A stretch of DNA of 64,000 bases from JACKAF01 sp041391485 (GTDB lineage Bacteria; Bdellovibrionota; FAC87; UBA2466; JACKAF01), in assembly GCA_041391485.1 (NCBI GenBank), contig JAWKNY010000016.1, forward strand, positions 1 through 64,000, read 5' to 3'. Within the stretch, counting starts at the first letter, position 1. Each line of letters begins with the position of its first letter. This document shows positions 52,448-60,649 of this stretch, one piece after another. Below the pieces are notes generated by a model. That model saw nothing but the letters and a program-made list of their open reading frames with translations. It did no database searches and was not told the origin of the DNA. Position numbers and translations under genes: made by a program.

Positions 52448-53002
52448 ATGCGATACCAAAGGTTGTTCATAGGGGTTCTGCCCCAGCCCGAAATAGTAAA
52501 AGATCTAGCGGCAATCCAACAGGTTTTTAGTTCTAAAATCGGGAAAGCCGGGCTGAAGGTGCGCCTGACGAAGCCTGAAAACCTACACCTTACCCTGCAC
52601 TTTATAGGGCCAGCGGAAGAAAAGGCCGTAGACACCCTTCTCGCGCGAGTTTCGGAATTGGCAGAACGCCACCGATCTTTTTCCCAGGTGCTCGATGTAC
52701 CGGTCGCCTTCCCGTCCAAGGCCCGCTGCCGGGTGGCGGGACTCGGGGCAAACGCTCCCGGCACGGCACTCCTGAAGCTCTGGCAGGATCTCGGAGCCGC
52801 CCTTCACGGCTCGTCGCTCCCGCTTGAGAATCGGACCTACGTCCCCCATGTTTCGCTGTTGCGTTGCCCACAGCCCATGCGGTTTCCGGATTTCTTGGTC
52901 GAACCGTATGCGCTTCGGATTGATAGCTACGCCCTTATCGAGAGCCGTCTCGGCGGTGGGGGCTCAAAGTATGAGATCCTCAAGAGTTTCCGACTCCTTT
53001 AG
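52448..53002 (+). CDS. thpR: RNA 2',3'-cyclic phosphodiesterase (2H family)
   Basis: This 184-residue protein opens RYQRLFIGVLPQPE and carries both HxTx/HxSx motifs of the 2H superfamily: NLHLTLHFIG near residue 45 and YVPHVSLLRC near 136. These two His/Ser-Thr pairs hydrolyse 2',3'-cyclic phosphates; old annotations call it 2'-5' RNA ligase. ATG 52448 is the first start that gives the family N-terminus. It is divergent from uvrC across a 14-base gap, so the promoters overlap with coding sequence. Confidence 0.9.
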   Translation: MRYQRLFIGVLPQPEIVKDLAAIQQVFSSKIGKAGLKVRLTKPENLHLTLHFIGPAEEKAVDTLLARVSELAERHRSFSQVLDVPVAFPSKARCRVAGLGANAPGTALLKLWQDLGAALHGSSLPLENRTYVPHVSLLRCPQPMRFPDFLVEPYALRIDSYALIESRLGGGGSKYEILKSFRLL

Positions 53003-53217
53003 GAGGGGCCAGAACCGATTTCCTCAGGAAAAGATTGGAAACCCGACTAGCCGAGACTGGAAAGCCCAGATTAGGAAATCATTGAAGATTTCTCCTTGCG
53101 GGCTCCCAGGGCGCCGTGATACCCACACTCAGGATTAAATACACACGCCCTCAACAACTCTGGTCTTTACCCCAATGGGTAGAGCACAACGGGGGCGGAG
53201 GCTAAACCGGAGGAATC

Positions 53218-54203
53218 ATGCCTGAAATTTCCATGCGTAACATGTTGTCTGCTGGGGTCCACTATGGTCACCAAACCCATCGTTGGAATCCCAAAATGCG
53301 CCGCTACATTTTTGCCCCCCGTAACGGCATCTATATTATTGATTTGGAAAAAACGGTCACCCACGCCCGCGAAGCGTGCAACTACCTGAAAAAGGTCGTC
53401 AGCGGTGGCGGCAAGGTGCTCTTCGTGGCGACCAAGAAGCAGGCCAAGACAGTTTTGAAAGAAGCGGCAATCCGCGCCGGAATGCCCTACGTCTCCGAAC
53501 GTTGGTTGGGCGGTACGCTCACCAACTTCACAACCATTCGTAGCGGTATCGAGCGTCTCGAAAACATCGAGCGCATGAAGGAGGATGGCACGTACCAAAT
53601 GCTTCCCAAAAGGAAACGGTACGCCTGGAACGCAAGCGCAAGAAATTGGAGCTTAACTTGGGCGGTCTCCGCGACATGAAGGCCCACCCCACAGCTCTGT
53701 TTGTGATCGATCCGCAGATCGAAAAGAATGCGGTCCGTGAAGCCAATCGTCTCGGCATTCCAGTCGTAGCGCTGGTGGATACGAATTGTGATCCCGATCC
53801 CATCGACTACGTTATTCCCGGAAACGATGACGCGATTAAGTCGGTCACGCTTTTTGCCAATTTGATCGCCGACGCTTGTTCCGAAGGTGGCGCTGCTTAC
53901 GAGCAGAAGATGCGCCAACACGCACCCGCACCCGCTGCACCCGCGAAGGAAGAGGAACAAACCGAAAGCGCAGAAGCTGCTGCCCCGTCCGGCCCCGTGG
54001 TCGAACGTGTGGTTCGCCGCAATCTGAAGATCCCGACGGAAATCGATTACCGCGATGACGCTGGCGAAGAAGAGGAAGTCGCCGCAGCCCCTGCTGCCGC
54101 CGAAGGTGAAGCGGAAGAAGCCGTTGAAGCCAAGGCCGGTGAAGAGGGCAAAGCTGCGGAAGACAAGAGCCCGCAAAGAAGAAGAAAACGAAGGATAAGG
54201 AGT
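53218..54203 (+). CDS. rpsB: 30S ribosomal protein S2 with long acidic tail (frame broken twice)
   Basis: S2 is an essential 30S protein. The N-terminus (ISMRNMLSAGVHYGHQTHRWNPKM), the ERWLGGTLTNFTTIRS block and IVALVDTNCDPDPIDYVIPGNDD-type VVALVDTNCDPDPIDYVIPG are all canonical. Breaks are at 53608-53611 (one A missing; correction gives MLPKKETVRLERKRKK) and at about 54169-54171 (correction gives PAKKKKTKDKE and TAA at 54201-54203). After about residue 235 there is a roughly 95-residue tail rich in Ala, Glu and Pro and ending in Lys, longer than in most S2 proteins. GGAGG precedes the ATG. tsf follows after five bases. Confidence 0.95.
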
Positions 54204-54208
54204 AAGCC

Positions 54209-54815
54209 CGTGAGCATGGACCTAATCAAAGAGTTGAGAGAAAAAACCGGCGCCGGCATGATGGATTGCAAAAAGGCGCTGCTTGAATGCTCCAACGATG
54301 TGGAGAAGGCTGCCAGTACCTGCGCAAGCAGGGCATCGCGAAGGCCGCCAAACGCTCGGGTCGTGCCGCAGCCGAAGGGTTGATCCAGTCCTACATTCAC
54401 GGAAACGGTAAGATCGGCGTTCTGCTTGAGCTTAACTGCGAAACCGATTTCGTCGCCAAGACGGATGATTTCCAGAAACTGGCTCACGAGATTTCGCTTC
54501 AGATAGCGCTTCCAGCCCGCAGTTCCTTAACGCCGACGCCGTTCCATCGGACGTTGTTGAAAAGGAAAAAGCGGTGCTGAGAGAAGTCGCGCTCAAGGAA
54601 GGAAGCCCGCGCAGGTCATCGACAAGATTTTGGACGGTCAGATTAAGAAGTTCTTTCAAGACATCTGCTTGATGGAACAGCCTTACGTCAAAGAACCGAA
54701 AAAGAATGTTGAGACCTTGATCAAGGAACACATCGGTAAGCTCGGTGAGAACATTACTGTCCGCCGTTTTTCGCGCTTTCAAGTTGGCGAAAAACTTCCC
54801 GGACAAGAAGCCTGA
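54209..54815 (+). CDS. tsf: Elongation factor Ts (frame broken three times)
   Basis: EF-Ts recycles EF-Tu. It starts GTG 54209 with AAGGAG eight bases upstream, giving MDLIKELREKTGAGMMDCKKAL, the canonical UBA-type opening. Continuous family sequence is recovered only by shifting frame at about 54313-54317 (YLRKQGIAKAAKRSGRAAAEG), 54505-54508 (ISLQIAASSPQFLNADAVP) and 54599-54605 (REVALKEGKPAQVIDKILDG). ELNCETDFVAKTDDF and the C-terminal ENITVRRFSRFQVGE are intact. Corrected length is about 203 residues, the short form with a single core domain half. Three missing bases in 300 nt of an essential gene point to sequence error. Confidence 0.93.
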
Positions 54816-54853
54816 GCCCTACCGGCAACTCGCCAAACGGCAGGAAGGAAAGA

Positions 54854-55582
54854 ATGGGAGCCGGAGAAGTTCGCTATAAACGTATCCTGCTGAAACTAAG
54901 CGGCGAAGCCTTGGCTGGCGGCAACGGATTTGGGATCGACGCCCCGACCATCGATCGTATCAGTAACGAAATTAAGGAAGTCCACGAGTTGGGCGCCGAG
55001 GTCGCCATCGTGATTGGTGGTGGCAACATCTTTCGTGGTCTCGGTGAAACGGGCCGCCAGATGGAGCGTAGTGCGGCCGACCAGATGGGGATGCTCGCTA
55101 CCGTTATCAACAGCCTCGCATTGCAAGACTGCCTGGAAAAGCTCGGGGTCTACACACGTGTGATGTCGGCGATTGAGATGCCCCAAGTATGTGAACCTTA
55201 CATCCGTCGCCGCGCGATTCGCCACCTTGAAAAGCAACGCGTGATTATCTTTGCGGCAGGTACCGGAAGCCCCTATTTCACCACCGATACGGCCGCCGGG
55301 TTGCGCGCCACAGAGATCGGTTGTGAGGTGATCCTCAAAGCCACCAAGGTGGATGGGGTCTACACAGACGATCCGATGATCAACAAAGACGCCAAGCTTT
55401 TCAAAGAGCTAGATTACCTGGACGTTCTTCAGAAAAATCTAAAGGTGATGGATTCCACAGCGATCTCGCTCTGCATGGATAACGACTTACCCATTTTGGT
55501 TTTCAATCTGAACACTCCGGGTAACTTCAAGCGAGTTATCATGGGCAGTGACATCGGCACTATCGTAAGGAGAAAATCGTGA
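54854..55582 (+). CDS. pyrH: Uridylate kinase
   Basis: The 242-residue amino acid kinase-fold enzyme phosphorylates UMP to UDP. Motifs are RILLKLSGEALAGGNGFGID, VAIVIGGGNIFRG, MERSAADQMGMLATVINSLALQD and GTGSPYFTTDTAAGLRATEI, all diagnostic for bacterial PyrH. GTP activation and UTP feedback are usual for the family. It overlaps frr by GTGA and follows tsf by 38 bases, the standard order. Confidence 0.97.
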   Translation: MGAGEVRYKRILLKLSGEALAGGNGFGIDAPTIDRISNEIKEVHELGAEVAIVIGGGNIFRGLGETGRQMERSAADQMGMLATVINSLALQDCLEKLGVYTRVMSAIEMPQVCEPYIRRRAIRHLEKQRVIIFAAGTGSPYFTTDTAAGLRATEIGCEVILKATKVDGVYTDDPMINKDAKLFKELDYLDVLQKNLKVMDSTAISLCMDNDLPILVFNLNTPGNFKRVIMGSDIGTIVRRKS

Positions 55583-56118
55583 GCGCACTAACTGACGGAC
55601 AGGGTCACATGGACAAAGCGCTGCAGCACTTGAAGCAGGAGTTTTCCAAGCTCCGCGTGGGAAGAGCTTCTACTGCGATGATAGATTCGGTGAAGGTCGA
55701 TGCTTACGGCAGCACCATGTCCATTAAGGAAGTGGCCGCTCTTTCAACGCCTGACTCCAGGACGATTGCCATTCAGCCGTGGGACATGAGCCTAATCAAC
55801 GCTATTGAGAAATCTATTTTGGCTGCGAATCTCGGTCTAACACCGATGAATGACGGCAAACTGATACGCATCAATTTGCCCCCTCTCACCGAAGATCGCC
55901 GCAAAGACTTCGTCAAACAGATCAAGGCATCGGGCGAGGACTCCAAGGTTGCTATCCGCAACATCCGACGTCAGATCCTCGATGGGCTGAAAGACGACGA
56001 CCTCACGGAAGACGAGAAGAAAAAATCTCAAGACGATATCCAAAAACTTACGGACAAGTACATCAAGCAGGTAGACGATTTGGTCAGCAGCAAGTCTGAT
56101 GAGCTGCTGACATTGTAA
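55579..56118 (+). CDS. frr: Ribosome recycling factor
   Basis: The 179-residue protein releases ribosomes after termination together with EF-G. It has MDKALQHLKQEFSKLRVGRAS, the VDAYGSTMSIKEVAALSTPDSRTIAIQPWD hinge domain, INLPPLTEDRRKDFVKQIK, and VAIRNIRRQ, all canonical. It starts with GTG on the overlap with pyrH. Confidence 0.97.
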   Translation: MSALTDGQGHMDKALQHLKQEFSKLRVGRASTAMIDSVKVDAYGSTMSIKEVAALSTPDSRTIAIQPWDMSLINAIEKSILAANLGLTPMNDGKLIRINLPPLTEDRRKDFVKQIKASGEDSKVAIRNIRRQILDGLKDDDLTEDEKKKSQDDIQKLTDKYIKQVDDLVSSKSDELLTL

Positions 56119-56120
56119 AA

Positions 56121-56915
56121 ATGACTTTCCGTCCTCCCATTGTCGATCCAGCACACGATCGCAAAGTATTTCCGCGTCTTCCTCGCCACATCGCCATCAT
56201 CATGGATGGAAACGGACGTTGGGCGAAACAGCGCGGCTACCACCGCATACGCGGCCACTGGGAAGGCGCAAGACGCGTGGATGAAATCACGACCGAGTGT
56301 GCCCGTTTGGGAGTCGAGTACCTCACCCTCTACGCTTTTTCCACGGAGAACTGGAACCGACCGGAGTCCGAAGTCAGCATGCTGATGCGTATTCTGGTGC
56401 ACTATTTGAAAGCGATGGAGAAAAAACTGGTAAGGGAACGAGTCGCTCTCGCGGCACAAGGAACCCTCGATCGCTTGCCCGAAAAAGTTCAAAAGTCTCT
56501 TTTCCACGTCATGCAACTGACTTCGGAGTTTGAGCCTAGAATGGTACTCAACCTCAGTCTGTCTTATGGGGGACGCACCGAGATCTTGGATAGCGCAAAA
56601 GAACTCGCGCGCCGTGCGCTCGCCGGCGAACTCAATTTGGAGAAGCTTTCGGAGGAAGAGTTTAGGAAATCTCTTTACCAACCCGAAATCCCGGATCCGG
56701 ATCTGCTCATACGGTCTGGCGGGGAATTCCGTATCAGCAATTTTTTGTTGTGGCAGGCGGCCTACGCGGAACTGTATATTACTGACACTCTTTGGCCGGA
56801 CTTTGGGCCTGAAGCCCTCCACAAGGCGATCACCGAGTACGGTGAACGAGAACGCCGCTTTGGGAAGACTTCGGAGCAAGTGGCACCCTCACGTCCGGAA
56901 CAGGGGCTCTCATGA
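56121..56915 (+). CDS. uppS: Isoprenyl transferase (undecaprenyl diphosphate synthase)
   Basis: The 264-residue cis-prenyltransferase makes the C55 lipid carrier for peptidoglycan and O-antigen. It has HIAIIMDGNGRWAKQRGYHRIRGHWEGARRV with the catalytic Asp, YLTLYAFSTENWNRP, and the C-terminal PDPDLLIRSGGEFRISNFLLWQAAYAELY. It begins three bases after frr and overlaps cdsA by ATGA. Confidence 0.97.
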   Translation: MTFRPPIVDPAHDRKVFPRLPRHIAIIMDGNGRWAKQRGYHRIRGHWEGARRVDEITTECARLGVEYLTLYAFSTENWNRPESEVSMLMRILVHYLKAMEKKLVRERVALAAQGTLDRLPEKVQKSLFHVMQLTSEFEPRMVLNLSLSYGGRTEILDSAKELARRALAGELNLEKLSEEEFRKSLYQPEIPDPDLLIRSGGEFRISNFLLWQAAYAELYITDTLWPDFGPEALHKAITEYGERERRFGKTSEQVAPSRPEQGLS

Positions 56916-57733
56916 AACAAAGAATTATTACCGGCTCGGTGTTGCTGATCCTTTTCTTGCTCTTGCTGTTCAAAGGCTCTCCCAATATCGTGCTTGCCGT
57001 CGTCATTTCGCTAGCCACCTTGGCTTACGTAGAATTTGATCGTCTTTTTTTCCGGGTGCAGTCCGCGAGCCGTCGAGTGCGCATGGCCCTACTCATCGCC
57101 CTCTCCATTCTTGCGATCCGTCAAGGTGGGGTCTGGGGTTGGATCTTTCTTTGGGGAAGTTTTGTTTTTTACTGCGTCGCTCAGATCCTTTACTGGCGCG
57201 ACCAGTCCGACACAGAAAGCGCTGTAAGAGCGATCGCTTTAGAGTGGCTCGGCTATACCTACGTGGTGGGCTTGTGTGGGTTTTTGACTCCCATCGTAGA
57301 TCTCCCCCATGGCCGATACTTTCTACTGTTGCTCGCTCTCATTGTTTTTGGCGGAGATACGGCGGCGTACTTCGTCGGTTCTCGATTCGGCAAGCATGCG
57401 CTCGCTCCCAAGATCAGCCCAAAAAAATCCTGGGAAGGCAGCGCCGCTGCCATCATCGCCTCTATGTTACTCCCTTTCGGCTGGTACTACTGGGTCATCG
57501 ATTTCCGAACGGACGCCGGTATTCCCTGGCACCTTCTTGCCATTGCTCCGGCTATCAGCGTGCTGGCGCAGGTCGGGGATCTCTTCGAATCCCTTCTGAA
57601 ACGCAGCCAATCCATTAAGGATTCGGGAAGCTTTCTACCCGGACATGGCGGACTCTTGGATCGCGTGGATGGCCTGGCGCTGGCCTCACCGTTTTTCTAC
57701 GGCTATCTACTCAAGTTCTGGGGGAGCCTATGA
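56912..57733 (+). CDS. cdsA: Phosphatidate cytidylyltransferase
   Basis: The 273-residue inner-membrane enzyme makes CDP-diacylglycerol. It has about seven hydrophobic helices, and the family signature near the C-terminus reads QVGDLFESLLKRSQSIKDSGSFLPGHGGLLDRVDGL, with APKISPKKSWEGSAAA upstream. It overlaps uppS and dxr (ATGA on each side), so the three are translationally coupled. Confidence 0.96.
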   Translation: MKQRIITGSVLLILFLLLLFKGSPNIVLAVVISLATLAYVEFDRLFFRVQSASRRVRMALLIALSILAIRQGGVWGWIFLWGSFVFYCVAQILYWRDQSDTESAVRAIALEWLGYTYVVGLCGFLTPIVDLPHGRYFLLLLALIVFGGDTAAYFVGSRFGKHALAPKISPKKSWEGSAAAIIASMLLPFGWYYWVIDFRTDAGIPWHLLAIAPAISVLAQVGDLFESLLKRSQSIKDSGSFLPGHGGLLDRVDGLALASPFFYGYLLKFWGSL

Positions 57734-58872
57734 AGTCGATTTGTGTGATGGGTTCGACGGGATCGATAGGAACCCAGACGCTGCAAATTGTGGATCAGTT
57801 TCCGCAGCGTTTTCGAGTGCTCGCCCTCTCCGCTGGTAAAAATTTGGATCTGCTCAAACAGCAGATTGATCGTTACCAACCCGAATACGTCGTCGTAGCG
57901 AGTGAGAAGGATGCTGAGCAAATCGCCTCCTGGTACCCACAACTGTCGGTAGATTGTGGGCGAGAAGGACTTGAAAAAATCGCCGCCCTCCCGGAAAGCG
58001 CTTTGGTTGTCATGGGCATTTTAGGCTTTGCCGCTCTCGCCCCGACTCTAGCGGCGGTGCGTGCCGGAAAAGATGTGGCGCTGGCAAACAAAGAGTCGAT
58101 CATTACCGCAGGTTCACTACTGCAAAAGGAAATAGCCCACTCGACGGGCCATTGCATCCCTGTAGACAGTGAACACAATGCGCTCTATCAACTTTTATTG
58201 GGTCGCAAACGCGAGGAAATTCGATCCCTGATTTTGACCGCGAGCGGAGGACCGCTATTGAAGCAACCCCACCTGCCACTCGACGAAGTGACTCCCGAAA
58301 TCGCGGTAAAGCACCCGAACTGGAGCATGGGACCCAAGATCTCGGTCGACTCCGCAACCTTGATGAACAAAGGTCTCGAGTTGGTAGAGGCCCACATTCT
58401 TTTTGATTTCCCCGCCAAAGACATTGAAGTTTGGATCCACCCCCAGAGTCTGGTGCATGGTGCGCTTTGTTTTAAGGATAATTCCTATATCGCGCAGTTC
58501 AATAAACCCGACATGCGTTGCTCAATTGGTTACGCGATGGCCTACCCGGACCGCCTGGACGAGGTGATTCCCGCCCTGAGCCTAAAAGACATGGCCCGGC
58601 TGGAGTTTTTGGAACCGGATGAGGGGCGTTTCCCGGCCCTTCGTCTGGCGCGTGAGGCGCTTGCCAGCGGCCCGAGCTACCTGGTCGCTCTCAACGCGCT
58701 CAACGAAATAGCCGTCCACGCTTTTTTGGAAAAAAGGCTACTTTTCTCCGGGATCCCACGTCTTATCGAGCGAGGCCTGGACCTTCACCAGAGTGTCCCC
58801 ATCCTAAGCATTGAGGATGTGTTCGCGGTGGACGACCAGAGTCGCGCACTCGGTCATTCCCTGCTGCCCTAA
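57730..58872 (+). CDS. dxr: 1-Deoxy-D-xylulose 5-phosphate reductoisomerase
   Basis: The 380-residue NADPH enzyme commits carbon to the MEP isoprenoid pathway, supplying UppS upstream. It has the Rossmann motif VMGSTGSIGTQTLQIV, ALANKESIITAGSLL, PVDSEHNALYQLL with metal-binding Asp and Glu, LTASGGPL, NWSMGPKISVDSATLMNKGLELVEAHILF and WIHPQSLVHG. Start on ATGA overlap with cdsA. A 103-base gap then precedes rseP. Confidence 0.97.
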   Translation: MKSICVMGSTGSIGTQTLQIVDQFPQRFRVLALSAGKNLDLLKQQIDRYQPEYVVVASEKDAEQIASWYPQLSVDCGREGLEKIAALPESALVVMGILGFAALAPTLAAVRAGKDVALANKESIITAGSLLQKEIAHSTGHCIPVDSEHNALYQLLLGRKREEIRSLILTASGGPLLKQPHLPLDEVTPEIAVKHPNWSMGPKISVDSATLMNKGLELVEAHILFDFPAKDIEVWIHPQSLVHGALCFKDNSYIAQFNKPDMRCSIGYAMAYPDRLDEVIPALSLKDMARLEFLEPDEGRFPALRLAREALASGPSYLVALNALNEIAVHAFLEKRLLFSGIPRLIERGLDLHQSVPILSIEDVFAVDDQSRALGHSLLP

Positions 58873-58920
58873 TGCATCGAGTTAAAAATTGAGATTCCCA
58901 CTAGTTAGCCTGCCAAAGGA

Positions 58921-58947
58921 TTGTTGGCGGGTTGGGAACTATATACT
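58921..58947 (+). promoter_or_regulatory. Possible internal promoter before rseP
   Basis: TTGTTG (58921-58926) and TATACT (58942-58947) are spaced by 15 bases in the only gap longer than 40 bases within the rpsB-phoH gene run. The spacing is short, so this is tentative. It would let rseP and phoH be transcribed independently. Confidence 0.35.
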
Positions 58948-58975
58948 AAGATAAACGCCTAAGCTCGGAGGATAT

Positions 58976-60649
58976 GTGATAACAGCGGTAGTCGGAGTCA
59001 TCGTACTTCTTGGGGGGCTCATCTTTTTTCATGAGCTCGGGCATTTTCTTGTGGCCAAAAGTTTCGGCGTCCGCGTCGAGGTTTTCTCCCTGGGTTTTGG
59101 CAAAAAACTCTTCAAAAAACAGTGGGGGGAAACAGAATACGCACTTTCGCTGTTTCCGCTAGGCGGCTACGTCAAACTGATGGGGGACGACCCCTATAAA
59201 GAAGTACCGGCAGCCGAAGCGCACCGGGCCTTCTCCACCCAAAAGCTTTATAAACGCTTCTTAATCGTGGCAGCTGGCCCACTGGCAAACCTTCTTCTAG
59301 CCTACGTCCTTTTCACGATTGTTTTTTGGGCGGGACAACCCACGGCCGCGGCCCAGCTGGGCCAGGTTAAGGTCAACAGTGTTTCGTGGCAGGCCGGGCT
59401 GCGCCCGAAAGATACGGTGACGGCGATTGGGAATACGCCAATCCACACCTGGAAAGAAATTGAGTCGAGTTTGGATGGCCACGCCGGTGAAACACTGGAC
59501 GTTACCGTCCAGCGTAGCGGTGCCGAGCTAAAGATCCCCGTCCCCGTCAGCCGCGTGAAGTCACGCAATGAGTATGGCGAAGAGGTCATGGTGGCGGGAT
59601 TCGATGGCATTTCCTTACTTCCGCTTGCCTCTAAGGTGGGCGTGAGCGAAGGTTCGCTCGCTTATGAAGCGGGCCTACGAACCGGCGATCTTCTGGCACG
59701 CATCGAGAACGAAAATCTGGCGCTTTACGTAGACATCGACGAAGTGCTGGAGAAACTTTGGGAGCCCGGAAAGGCGATTACCATCGCTTATCGCCGTCCG
59801 ACTTCGTTCGAATCTCAGGAAGATCCGTCCACGCTGCCCGAGAAAACAGCGACACTGAATTTGCCCAAGATTAAGCCGGAGACGTTAGGATCGTGGGGTC
59901 GGCCGGAAGCCTTGGGGCTTTTCCCTTCAGAAGTTTATGTCGCCAAAATTCACCCCGATAGCCCGGCCGAAGCCGGCGGGATGCAGGCGGGCGACCGCAT
60001 CTTGAAGGTCGGCGACAAACCGGTCTTCCACTTCGATAACATCGTCGACTACGTCCAAGAGCAAGGTAAGGCAGGAGCCCAGGCCATCCTCACCATTCAA
60101 CGAAATGGCAAAACCGAGGAGCTAAAGCTAACGCCCAAGGAAACGACTCGCGAAGATCCTTTGACCCGTTCTCCGGTAACGCAGTTCCTGGTGGGTTTCT
60201 CTCCGATGACGGCTTTCTACGAACCGGCTTCTACAGAAATCCGCATTCGCTCTTTCGGTCCGCTCGTCGCGCGTGCCGTTGGGGAAACCAACGAACTCGC
60301 CGAACGCATGCTGGTGAGTCTGGGCAAGCTCGTCATGGGAAAAATCTCCGTGAAGAATCTGGGCGGGCCGGTTCTCATCGCCTCCGTAGCGGGCAAGAGT
60401 TTGCACGCGGGGATCATTCCCTTCTTGCAGATGATGGCTCTTATCAGCATCAACCTCTTTCTGCTGAATCTATTTCCGATTCCAATTTTGGATGGCGGGC
60501 ACTTGCTGTTCTTCACCATTGAAGCGGTTCAACGAAAGCCGGTTTCAATCCGAACGATGGAGATTGCCAACCAAATGGGAATGGTATTCATTCTTCTGTT
60601 AGTGGGGTTGACCTTATTTAACGACATCTCTCGGATGATCTTACATTGA
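58976..60649 (+). CDS. rseP: Site-2 protease RseP family, with tandem PDZ domains
   Basis: This 557-residue intramembrane zinc protease releases envelope-stress sigma factors by cutting anti-sigma factors. HExxH is in the first helix (FFHELGHFLVAK, His19), and the third zinc ligand motif is in NLFPIPILDGGHLLF near residue 505. Two PDZ domains lie at about 120-200 and 315-380, with a possible further PDZ-like segment between (SLAYEAGLRTGDLLARIENE). It is about 100 residues longer than E. coli RseP (450). Start GTG with GGAGG four bases upstream. phoH starts on its stop codon. Confidence 0.93.
   Translation: MITAVVGVIVLLGGLIFFHELGHFLVAKSFGVRVEVFSLGFGKKLFKKQWGETEYALSLFPLGGYVKLMGDDPYKEVPAAEAHRAFSTQKLYKRFLIVAAGPLANLLLAYVLFTIVFWAGQPTAAAQLGQVKVNSVSWQAGLRPKDTVTAIGNTPIHTWKEIESSLDGHAGETLDVTVQRSGAELKIPVPVSRVKSRNEYGEEVMVAGFDGISLLPLASKVGVSEGSLAYEAGLRTGDLLARIENENLALYVDIDEVLEKLWEPGKAITIAYRRPTSFESQEDPSTLPEKTATLNLPKIKPETLGSWGRPEALGLFPSEVYVAKIHPDSPAEAGGMQAGDRILKVGDKPVFHFDNIVDYVQEQGKAGAQAILTIQRNGKTEELKLTPKETTREDPLTRSPVTQFLVGFSPMTAFYEPASTEIRIRSFGPLVARAVGETNELAERMLVSLGKLVMGKISVKNLGGPVLIASVAGKSLHAGIIPFLQMMALISINLFLLNLFPIPILDGGHLLFFTIEAVQRKPVSIRTMEIANQMGMVFILLLVGLTLFNDISRMILH

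Noticed and set aside
53487..54176. 229-residue antisense frame over rpsB
   Set aside because: A shadow of the low-complexity Ala/Glu tail of S2; the composition is mirrored and no family features are seen.
53646..54383. Genuine rpsB-tsf fusion protein
   Set aside because: A separate stop for rpsB, an AAGGAG and a GTG start for tsf are visible once one missing base near 54170 is allowed.
56028..56879. 283-residue antisense frame over frr and uppS
   Set aside because: Opposite two essential genes in full; no ribosome binding site or motif.
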